A DNA stretch of 26,257 nt from Elysia marginata (lineage: Eukaryota; Mollusca; Gastropoda; Plakobranchidae): the NCBI GenBank assembly GCA_019649035.1, contig BMAT01010411.1, forward strand, positions 1 to 26,257, in the 5' to 3' direction. Below are positions 9,765 through 18,900 of this stretch, one piece after another; the stretch's first letter is position 1, and every line of letters begins with the position of its first letter. Below the pieces are notes generated by a model. It saw only the letters and a program-made list of their open reading frames with translations. It made no database searches and had not been told where the DNA came from. The translations under genes and the position numbers were made by a program.

Positions 9765-11974
9765 CTGCAACACGATGGAAAGTATGAAGATTAAAAAAAA
9801 AAAAAGAATTAAAAAGTTTTAACGTTTATGAGTTTAAAAGTAAAAAGATGGGTTTCCTCTAGGAGTCAAATTTGACTGACGATCTTTTTCTTCCTTGCGA
9901 TTTCCTAATTTTAGTATAACAATATATGTCATGTTTTAGCGTGGAAAAAGATTTTGAAATAAAAGCAAGCAAAAAAGTCAATCAAGTGTACTGTTAGAAA
10001 GAGAAAAAATACATAGTATTTCAAAACTTTAGTTTCATCATTCTTCACCGCGGACCTCTCATAAAACGTTAGGGTTTTTTTTTGCGTAGTTTTCGTAACA
10101 CACCCGAGTATTCAAAATAGTAGAGACAATCATCTTTTAAACAATGTAGTCGGTGGAATTAATGGTATTTTAAGATCATATTTTACTAGTTTAATTCTGC
10201 AGTTTTATTTTCAATTTCATATATTCCCTTTCTAAAAATATGCTCATTTAAATATCCAAAATTATCGAATCAATATTTCAAGGCTTAAAGCAGACATATC
10301 GACATAAAGTACTTTTATCACACTGCTACTTAATTAATTAAATATTTTTTCTTTATTTTTGATGAACATGCGAATGCGAAACCGTTGCCATGGTGACCAT
10401 GTTATTTAACGCTTAAAAGTTAGCACATCAAAAGCGATAGGTTCAGTTTTAGACACATTCATTTCTCAGCCTCATATAAAAACCTAAAGACGGCCAAGTC
10501 ATTCACAATGCGTACACATAAAAGCGCAATACATTACTTGTCATAATCCCCAAACATCAACACGTTGCGTTGACTTTAAAGCCGAAATTAGAGTTTTCGA
10601 ATTTTCTTCGGTAACGTCACCTAAAATATTGATGAACTAAGACATTGGACTGTAGCGGTTTATTTCTACATGTAAAGCCAAAAGGAAACAGATCTTGCAC
10701 TGTCTACTGAACAAAAAGTGTTCTACTAATTCACTATCTCAGTACAAGACAAATTTAAAAAAAATTGTCAGATCTTTATAAATGCGGCCGCGAGACTACA
10801 AGTTTCATTCCATGTTCATAAAACTGGATGAAAAGGTAGAACTTGCATCCCACTTGCAGTGCACACATTGAAAGCAAATTTAGATATTTTTGCAAATAAA
10901 TATCTAGCAAAACATTCAATCATATAACTTAAAAAGCGCAAGACAAAAATACCATATGCATCAGATATATAATAAAAAAGTCAAAACAGCCTCGTCAGAA
11001 AGTAGTGAAGAATTAAGAACAACAGGTAAAAGATATTGGCAAATTTTATTTTAAACCCTATGCCGATAAATGACTATTTACAAATATGTCTAGCGTCCAG
11101 GGTAAATGAGTTGAAAGTTGCAAATTCGTTTTTGAGAAAACGCCAATAAAATGTCCAATTTTACCTCCTTTTCCTTTGTTTCGAAAAAACAGAAGTTTTA
11201 ATTTTTTTCACGAAATATTGATAATTTTATTATAAATTTTACGTTGAAAGCAAAGAAAAATGTCATTCAGCCTGGACGCAAGACATAATTATGTTGACAG
11301 CAGTAAATACACTGAAACGCTCAAGCTGGTATAATAACTTTTTTCCGAAGATAAAAATATATTTTGATTTAGAAAAAAAACACGAATGCGGTTTTTTCCT
11401 TAAAAAACAATCCTCTTTGTTCTCACTATCTTTCTAAAGAGCCCAGGGGGAATTTCCTGGGTGTCACATTTTCGTTTCGAAAAGAGTGCAGAAATTACCC
11501 GAGCACCAAAACATGAATATATTCCATGCATCTGCTTGTAGGTTAGAACTCTTTATAAGGCATCATTTTCTAACAAGTCAATCATTTTATGAGGTACTTC
11601 GAAGCCGATGAAGCTAACGGCACATCAAAGTGTACTTTGAAGCGCTAAAACACTCAGTGTTAGCTTTCTAACTAAATAAATTGTTAAGTTTAGTAAAGCA
11701 GGGAGAGAAAAAAGTTTTAAACATACACATATGCCTCGCTGCTGAAACGAAAAGTCGATTAAAAATAGGGAGCCTCTTGAATAAGGCGAGTTTAGGTATC
11801 AGAAACTGCATCAATAGATAGGAGAAATACGCGAAGAAGAATTAACAACTTGCTTTCAAGTTGGCCACTAAAATAAGTGTGGTATATGGCTCAAAGAAAA
11901 GAAGTAACAAAGGAGATACCGAAATCGTCTTTAAGTCAACTAACTCCTATTTAGTATCCTAACTTGTTTCGAGA
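9765..11974. other. Intron E2-E3, 3' part: no gene seen
   Basis: About 2.2 kb of AT-rich sequence without a domain pattern or clear repeat. It contains an X-box-like imperfect palindrome (gttgccatggtgac, 10384-10397) and the second copy of a 16-mer also seen at 3189-3204. No coding call is supported. Confidence 0.6.
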
Positions 11975-12298
11975 TCTCTTACATAGATTGGTTGTTTGTT
12001 TGAATTTTAACGTCTCTTTTCAACAACAAGGTTATGTCAGAGACGGCGCTAGGGACAATTGAAAGCGTGCTGCCACACTGTGATGTAAGGAGCGCTTGCA
12101 TACACCACACCCAGTCACATTATCCTGACACCGGGCCGACCAGACTTAACACTAAATCCATAAAGCCATACACTGGGCGGATCCGCTGCTAATACCATTT
12201 TTAAAGTCCTTGGTTTGACTCGGCCGGGGATCGAACCACGCACCTCCCGATCTCTGAGCGTCTTACCGCTAGACCATAGAGCCGGTCTCTTACATAGA
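11975..12298 (-). mobile_element. tRNA-derived SINE, copy 1, with 13-bp target duplication
   Basis: The body at 11988-12285 reads on the minus strand from a tRNA-like head to a tail. The A box tggtctagcgg (complement of 12266-12276) and B box ggttcgatccc (complement of 12227-12237) match the RNA polymerase III internal promoter consensus. The head is followed by a non-tRNA body and an A-rich end containing aaacaaacaa. The 13-mer tctcttacataga occurs directly at both ends (11975-11987 and 12286-12298), which is a clean target-site duplication made by LINE-driven insertion. The open frame across the head (TRPGIEPRTSRSLSVLPLDH) is a by-product of the tRNA-like sequence. Confidence 0.9.
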
Positions 12299-13393
12299 CA
12301 AGTTTGTAAAGATAAAATTTTGCCCCTTTTATCTTATCTCCAAGCTAAATTTGTGTTTCGCCGAGTTCGAGCCTCAGAGCCATGGGGCATCAAGCTTGCG
12401 AAAAAATCCTTTTCGAGGCAAAAATATCCTATACATATTTTTTTTGCTTCTGAAAATCAGGATAAAGCTGCTTCCATTCAATTAATTGAAATTTTTAAGG
12501 TATGAAATTAGGAGAGTAGACAAAAAGGCTTTACGCGGAAATGCCTTAAATATCCTCGCGTTTATCATGATCCGAACCTTCGACTTTTAACAGCTTGGAC
12601 ATCTATCATCTTGCCTCTAAAAGAAACATAGCTTATACCATATCGTCATTGCGTTTCTTTAAAAAAGTTAAATTGCGAGGGCCCTTGCTCAGCCTCTCTA
12701 AGCGACTTGCTAACTTAACAGGAAGATTCAAATCACACCAAAAGCAACCATAAAATCCGGAGGCATTTCAGATTTATTTAGTACACACTATAACAATAAC
12801 AATGTCATCGAAAATGATAAAGACAACGTTATCCGAATCCTTGGCTCAGCATGTCTTCTATAAGGATCGGGCTGAGCAGCATATTTGATTTCTGCATGAA
12901 TGAAATGATTCTCAGAGAACAGGTTAAAATAGTTATAATAACTAAAATACATTAGGTATCTAGGCGTGAGTAGATTGGATTATTTGTTATGAAAATGAAC
13001 ATTTGAACATCTTGAAGTAGATTTTCAGGCGCTTGGGCTTTGAAGATAATTAGAAAGTTAATATTGAGTTAGCCTATAAAATGTCAGGGAACCTGGTCCA
13101 ATCAGGCACGAATTGCCCTGGCTAACTTTAATTTAGAGTCTTTAAATTCCATACATTTATTACATAACAAAGGGTTTTCTTCCGAAAATGATATACAGCA
13201 GGCTTTCATTATACTTTCATTATGGAAGGGTAGAGCTATTAATGTTTTAGCACTTTTACGTGTAGTTAGTATATACGCTATGATGAAATAGTAACGATTT
13301 GAATACGTTAAACTTCGGAGCTGTGCCTGATCAACCATGGTTTCCTCAGAGATTTCTACACAAGCCCTTTTCGCATGACACGTATCAAGTTCG
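12299..13393. other. Sequence between the two SINE copies: unassigned
   Basis: About 1.1 kb of intron. Two open frames (plus, to 12505; minus, 13102-13338) look somewhat protein-like but match nothing I recognise and lack splice context, so I do not call a gene. Confidence 0.5.
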
Positions 13394-13685
13394 GTTTGGT
13401 TGTTTGAATTTTAACGTCTCTTTTCACCTACAAGGTTATATCAGAGACGGCGCTTGAGACAATTGAAAGCGTGCTGCCACACTGTGATGTAAGAAGCGCT
13501 GGCATACACTACACATTATCCTGACACCGCGCCGACAGAAATTCGCACTAAATCTATAATGCCAGACACTAGGCGGGTCAGCTGCTAATATCAAATTTAA
13601 AGTCCTTGGTTTGGCTCGGCCGGGGATCGAACCCACACCTCCCCATCTCTGAGCGAGTGTCGCACCGCTAGGCCACATAGCCGGT
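13394..13685 (-). mobile_element. tRNA-derived SINE, copy 2 of the same family
   Basis: Same family and orientation as the copy at 11988-12285, alignable over its whole length with many substitutions. It has an 8-nt deletion in the body and a few extra bases near the A box. The A box is the complement of 13665-13675 and the B box the complement of 13623-13633. I could not find a convincing target-site duplication at its ends, so it may be the older insertion. It lies in the intron between E2 and E3. Confidence 0.87.
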
Positions 13686-13866
13686 TCCACGTCGGGTGAT
13701 CCGTTTTTTTCTTTCTCTTTTTTTGGCTTTTTCATGTGAAAACGTGTAAGTTTTATATAAGGAAATAATTCTTTTCAAAGTCTCCGGTCCAGAGTTTTCC
13801 ATAGGGGATACGCATCATGTGAAACTGGCTTTAGAGCTCCGTAGACTATGACGTAAGTGTACTCAC

Positions 13867-13989
13867 GTAGACAAGATCTACGGTCTGCGTGTAGCCTGTA
13901 CCCCTCCGGACACTCGCATCTGTATCCCCCGTGAGTGTTGACACACTTATCCTGACATCCTCCGTTATGGTCGAGGCATTCGTCTACAT
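13867..13989 (-). CDS. Exon E2: calcium-binding EGF-like domain
   Basis: 123 nt between the acceptor tgttccag and the donor gtgagt. Phase-1 translation gives DVDEC (Asp completed by the G ending E1), LDHNGGC, QDKC, VNTHGGYRC, EC, PEGYRLHADRRSC, Leu and a final C. Six cysteines, a DxDEC start and a C-x-N-x4-Y-x-C core are the calcium-binding EGF signature. The Met codon upstream at about 14002 that opens a longer frame lies in the intron, so it is not a start. The final C gives a Pro codon across the junction with E3, a non-calcium module. Confidence 0.92.
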
Positions 13990-14403
13990 CTGGAACATTC
14001 AATAGGAGTGGGTGAGTGGGTTATGTCTTAAATAATGATGATGGATAGATCGACTCAGCCCTGGTCACATTGAAGCTTAAAAGTTATTTAATTTTGTGTT
14101 AAAAGAAAGAGATTATTAACATACTTTATCTGAATCCTGGTGGTTTTTGCTATTCTTTTCCCTGTTAAATCGCATGTGTCAAACACTGTTTAGATTGTAC
14201 TTGTCACTCTGTGCCCTGATTTGGTTTATTTTTGGCTATAATTTTTTAGACGTTTAAATTCAAAGAAAATACACTTTTACCATCAAGAATGAATGTTACG
14301 CTTGAAATGTTCTATTTCAACACTCATTTTTTAGAATATTGAACACTTAAGTAAAAAAGGAATGCCGTTTCCTGCAAAAGGCAGGAGAGAAAAGAGAACT
14401 CAC

Positions 14404-14526
14404 CCACGCATTTCTTGCCATCTGAGTCCCTCTCGTAGCCCATGGGACACCGGCAGTGGTAGGAACCCATGGTATTGACACACTCCTTCTCACATCCGCC
14501 GTTGTTGACAGCGCATTCGTTTAAGT
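14404..14526 (-). CDS. Exon E1: calcium-binding EGF-like domain
   Basis: First EGF exon of the series in transcription order, 123 nt, between the acceptor tcaccacag and the donor gtgagt. Phase-1 translation gives (x)LNEC, AVNNGGC, EKEC, VNTMGSYHC, RC, PMGYERDSDGKKC, Val and a final G. The first residue is a split codon ending in AC and would be Asp if the previous exon ends in G. The start and the C-x-N-x4-Y-x-C core are calcium-binding EGF features. E2 follows after a 414-nt intron. The exon begins at an acceptor, not at a start codon, so the 5' part of the gene lies beyond 14526, but no further EGF exon is visible up to 26257. Confidence 0.92.
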
Positions 14527-15715
14527 CTGTGGTGAAGATGTCAATGGTAATGTTAGTTAAGGATTACCTAGGCGTCAGCTCTTATATAACTAATACACTC
14601 ACCCTACGATACAACCTACAGTCTTTTGGAGGGTTGCGACGAAAAAGCGACAGATTTTCCTCGATTATGGACGAAACATTTAAGGCTCTATTTGTTCTTC
14701 AATACAATCACGACGTTTTTAAACGATGAAATATTTACAACTGATTGGAAGCAGCAGAGAAAAGGTTGCTATATTATGATTTTATTCCAGGTATTGAAGA
14801 CAAAACACTACGTAAATACCCTTAGATTTTAGAACATACTGGCTTTTTCGGTACTGTTCAACATTTTATATGTGAACTGTCATAATGCTAAGAGATTACT
14901 TTTAGTCTCCATTTTGACAACACCGGTGTTCTTTTACTTTTTCATTGTTTTTTTTATTTTTGAAACAGGTAATTTATGTGGTGGTCTTTAAAGTTTTCAA
15001 AAAGATCCAATAATGGTGCGAGTTTAAAACATGTCATAATCTGTTTGTAGGTATCTGAGCAGGGTGGAGAATGGTGGCGCTGCTCTGTATTGACATAGTT
15101 ACGCTGAGTTACAAAGCCAAATTTCCCGAAAAAGATTAATGTAGTGTATAAAAGAAAAGAAAAGATAAATTGGGATAACTAGATCTATAGCAATGCCTAT
15201 TCAGTCGGACCAAAAGTTGTCTATCCGCCGGCGGAACAGCATCACACAGTCACCTGTTTGCTCATCTGTCTTTCGTTACTTTATATTTGTTGTAATTGAC
15301 TGGGATTATGTATTCGGCGCATCTTGATTGAAAAAACGAACTGACACCTTCCTAGGTAATATCTACACACTTGCACAGTCGTTAAATTTTATCGTATTTC
15401 AATGTTCCCCAGTCAGTCAAATGAGTCGAAAATTGTAATTTCCTACCACAAGGCGTTCATATTTTCAATGATGCATATATACGATTTTTGCTAAGCTTTC
15501 TAATGTTGAAACTGTAAGTTTTTAATCAAAGTTTCGAACAAAGATACTCATTTTTTTAAATTTAGAATACAAAGAAAAAGAGAAATAAATCTACAATGTA
15601 AAGTCACTAAGGAGTTGTATCTCATTTTGAAATTTTTCGACATACGACTTAAATTTATGGAATTTTCACGAGATCTACTGCCGAGCTTAAAGTTCCGATG
15701 TAAGCCGAGAGTAAA
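14527..15715. other. Upstream intron sequence: nothing recognised
   Basis: AT-rich sequence without EGF pattern or clear repeat. The plus-strand open frames near 14469-14832 overlap or flank E1 on the wrong strand and have no domain. Confidence 0.6.
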
Positions 15716-16067
15716 CTAGGATATTTCAGCTTTCAATGACATTTGTTGCTTGGTGACATTTGAAATGACGATTGTAAGAGACATCTTATCAGTGCTTTTG
15801 AAGAGTGTCCCCTTACATTCACGACACCGTTTTTTTTTTTTTTGTTTTTTTTTAAAGTTAGCCTCGTCATTATGCTAATCATGTTGTAATCAGGGTCACT
15901 AGACACATAAACAGTCATTTGTCGAGAGCTCAGGGCCAGGCTTCCGTTACGATACAACCATTTTGCAGGTGCAGCAGTAGGACCTGAGAGACCTGCCCAC
16001 TGCTATAAACAGTGGCGTTTGGGGCGATGTCACAGGGATACTCCGTAGAAACATGCTTAGAACAAGC
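15716..16067 (-). pseudogene. Immunoglobulin-like coding fragment, frame broken (candidate)
   Basis: Three minus-strand pieces look protein-like but lie in different frames. Piece 1 (about 16067-15985) contains EYPCDIAPNATVYSS. Piece 2 (16002-15853) contains PAKWLYRNGSLALSS, then MTVYVSSDPDYN and IMTRLTLK. Piece 3 (15826-15719, TAG at 15718-15716) contains CRECKGTLFKS and MSLTIVISNVTKQQMSLKAE. The W-x-Y-x-N-G-S strand and the S-L-T-I-x-I-x-N-V-T pattern recall the C and E strands of immunoglobulin-type domains, as known in gastropod immune-type proteins. Pieces 2 and 3 are separated by A9-C-A14 and would share a frame if that run were one base longer. It could be a decayed exon, a retroposed fragment, or a real exon with an assembly slip. 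The family call is inference from pattern only. Confidence 0.35.
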
Positions 16068-17526
16068 TTAGGGAACGTTAAACTACAGAAAGATGTCACA
16101 GTGATTCATGCCAAGGTTAATGTTCTCAGTGGCAGCAGGCATGTCTTCAATGTTTGTCTGTATTTTCTGAATCGGATTCAGCCTATTTTTATTTCATCAC
16201 TTTTAATTCTGTTATCTTTATCTCTTAACTCCAAGTATTAGTTTCTGTCTGCCCCTGTGCTTTGTCTGTTTTATAACTCTTGCTATTAAAAAAATATGTT
16301 TCTTTGATTGCATTATTAAATTTATGTTTCCTTCGTTTAGTTGTTTATTTTTTTTTTCATTTGACTTTCTTTACATACTATCTTTATAAAATGTTAAATC
16401 TCTTTTTCTGTCCCTAGTTTGTCTCTGCCGTTCTTTTTTAAGCTTCAGCTTCTCTGCCTCAATTTGTCTATTGACTTTCTGTCTCTCTCTTCCCTCTTTC
16501 TCTCTCACTCTCGCTCTTGGTCCTCTTTTCTCTTTCCTATAATACTAGACTAGAGTCGTTAAGCCGGTGCTTAGAAAAAAGTGATGATACCAAATGATAA
16601 AGTAATGATGAGGTAGCCATTTTGCGCTCGACAGGTGTTAAATAAATACTGATTATTGCTTTGATTTTTTTTTTTGTGTTTTTCGAAAAAGGGATAATTT
16701 TGTTCATTCGTTGTTTTATTGTAATCTAAGTATTCATCTTGTTTTACAAAACTAATGCGGGACATTGAAAAAATTACCAAGCGATCTAGACATATAGGGT
16801 TAGAGTAATAGCGTCAAATTGTAACTTTAATCTTTAGCGGTGTAGGTATCTACTATCACCAAATTGCAGATGGAAAAAAACGTTTAAAGATAATCTAGGA
16901 TATTTTCCTACCACTTGTGAGAAATTTAGATAATTAGGAGGCAGGTGTTAAACATCGAAAAATATTAGTCACATAAAAAATTGCACAGGGGTCAATAAAA
17001 GATTTAACATAAAATACCATAAAAGTAACCTATTGGCGGAGCAACGCCCAGGCACACAAAAAAATTTAACGAATTTCTTTTTGAAAAAGTCTAAAAATGA
17101 CTTTTATAAAAGAGTGAACAGTAAAGTCATTGATAATTCAAACTGAAGCAGCGTTATGGATGTAAAGAATTAAAATGACAAGACAAGACAAGAGTATACA
17201 GAAAAGAGTCTTAGATTGAATAAAGACCGAGTCTGTATCACGCTTGAAGTCTTTTTATATGGGGTTATCAGTTTAGTTGTTTTTTTTTTTTTTGCCTCAT
17301 TAGTATACAAAAAGTATTCTAAACTCTGAACAGTTCTTACATTGCGAACAAAAATTCCCTTGACTATCTATAAAAATCATTTAAATGCGCGCGGTTTGTT
17401 TCCAGAAACTGACTCGAGGTGAAGTACATGTATTGTGGAACTGAACGCATTGCATGTTTTGGTCACGCGTGAAAAACATTAAATCTTTCAAGACTAGGTC
17501 TAATAGCTTACCAAGACTTAGTCTTG
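16068..17526. other. No gene seen; pyrimidine-rich stretches
   Basis: T-rich and CT-rich sequence at about 16240-16545, a T-run near 16662-16674 and another at about 17280-17293. No coding or RNA gene signal that I can support. Confidence 0.6.
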
Positions 17527-17936
17527 ACAATTCAATTCCATTCAATAGTGTTATTAGGCCAGAGGCGATTTCATTAATATATATGTAGAATAACATTCAA
17601 TCTTCAAGTATAGTTTTCAAGTACAATTAACAAGTACAATCACAATTATATATACACGTTCGCGCTACACAGCAGGAAAACTCTCATTCACGTGACATTC
17701 TTCGTATACTCTCTCAACACTCGTGCACATAAGGCAGATAGCATTTTAAGTTCTCGTTCATTCTTAGTCTTAAAAAAGTTGACTAATTCAAACACACTTG
17801 GTTTCTCTGCAAGCTTCTCAGGCAAACATCCTAGTCTGAATTTACTGCATTCAATTACACAACGGTATTCATCTTCAACGATTTCACAGACGCGACATAA
17901 TCTTTCATTTAACCGAAAGAAATTGACCATCACCAA
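17527..17936 (-). mobile_element. 3' end of a second truncated LINE (reverse transcriptase C-terminus)
   Basis: The minus-strand frame 17936-17688 encodes an 82-residue tail. Its motif ERLCRVCEIVEDEYRCVIEC fits the C-x2-C...EDE-(H/Y)...C cysteine motif found near the C-terminus of many LINE polymerases, followed by a helical F-x-L-V-N-F-F and L-x-R stretch and a stop. The His usually found after EDEY is Arg here, a sign of decay or divergence. The following 160 nt fit a 3' UTR, ending near 17527 in a TGGAATTGAATTG-type end. The 5' part of the element is missing; sequence upstream of 17960 gives no continuing frame. The clade is not resolved. Confidence 0.7.
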
Positions 17937-17960
17937 CCTACTAAATAATTATCATTTCTG

Positions 17961-18732
17961 ACCTTGAGAAGGCAATTTAATCTAGAAACGAGCAAAAATG
18001 CAAGGACCGAAAAAAAAACCCTTCAAGACCAGCAAAATAATTAGTTCTACCAAAATGACCACCGGGATATGTTTTTACTTTTCCTTTAGGTTTTTTTTTA
18101 CAAAAATGAAGATCTAAAAGAACGAGAACAGACTATACAAAGATAGTCAATCTTATTCTCATGCCCTCTATACAAAAAAAATTGTCTCCTTTTTTTTATC
18201 ATAAGTTTGGCTGCATTCCAGTGTAGATGTTATCATTTATCACTGTACTACTAGGACACGCCTTTCTCATTCTCTGGCTATAAAAAATGTTTAGGAAAAC
18301 AAACACGTCTGTATTTCAAAGACATTTACAGGGAGTTTCGTGTTTCATATCTCCACGGGGGTCTTAGTTGTCCATGTGTCTCGGAAATGTCGCTGTTTCA
18401 ACAATTTTGTTGTTGTTTGCTATTGTCTGGGCGTTTCTGTCTACACTTTACTCATCTCATGTTAGGGTATATTGTTTTCAGATGGTATGCACATCTTGGC
18501 TGTCAACAAGTTTTTTATGACAGGCCTGTAATGTTTAAATTTTTGTGTCTTCTATTTTTGTTTTATTCATTGTTTATCTTTCTAACGTTGTTTTGTATAG
18601 TGTCAACCTCTTTGTTTTGTGTTCACCAGTGTCTATGTTTTTAGTAAGATAGATCAGCCTATCAATTTAGGAGATCGACAGAGAGAAAGAGGATACTGAG
18701 ACATAAAATAGTTTTTTCAGGTGCGTGTGTGA
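17961..18732. other. No gene seen
   Basis: AT-rich sequence with several A and T runs. The plus-strand open frame near 18387-18644 is rich in Phe, Leu and Cys because of T-rich DNA and has no recognisable domain. Confidence 0.6.
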
Positions 18733-18781
18733 GTTAGGGGGAGGGGGGTTGGGGGATACGCGCCGATACCATCCCCCTAAC
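18733..18781. repeat. G-rich inverted repeat (hairpin)
   Basis: gttaggggga at 18733-18742 is the exact reverse complement of tccccctaac at 18772-18781. Between them lie further runs of six and five G. The inner gggggat and atccccc also pair around a 13-nt loop. Both arms can form a hairpin, and the G runs could form other structures. Confidence 0.7.
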
Positions 18782-18816
18782 CGCCTCCTAACTTCCTGAG
18801 AATGTGTAAACTACAG

Positions 18817-18900
18817 AGTCATCATGGTGGTCGAACAGTTTACTCTCTTGAGCGGAGTTCTGATGGCAAGTGGTGCGGGTTCGACTCTTTCTCTCAGCAC
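18817..18900 (+). mobile_element. tRNA-like SINE head of a second family (candidate)
   Basis: The A box tggtcgaacag (18828-18838) matches the polymerase III consensus exactly, and the B box ggttcgactct (18878-18888) differs only at its end. The spacing and intervening words (cttgagcgga...gatggcaag...gtgcgggttcga) resemble a Leu- or Ser-type tRNA with a long variable arm. The acceptor stem does not close well, so this is a tRNA-derived element or decayed tRNA copy, not a working tRNA gene. Its 3' extent and any tail are unclear. Confidence 0.45.

Noticed and set aside
9863..9876. 14-bp palindrome agtcaaatttgact
   Set aside because: Single occurrence, no flanking element or duplication; chance is plausible.
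12363..12375. B-box-like word agttcgagcct
   Set aside because: No A box at the right distance upstream, so no tRNA-like element is supported.
12215..12505. Plus-strand open frame starting MTRPGIEPRTS
   Set aside because: Starts in the antisense of the SINE tRNA-like head; a common by-product of such elements.
14919..14930. Perfect 12-bp palindrome aacaccggtgtt
   Set aside because: Several palindromes of this length are expected by chance in 26 kb.
18387..18644. Phe/Leu/Cys-rich plus-strand open frame
   Set aside because: T-rich DNA gives such frames; hydrophobic composition alone is not evidence for a membrane protein.
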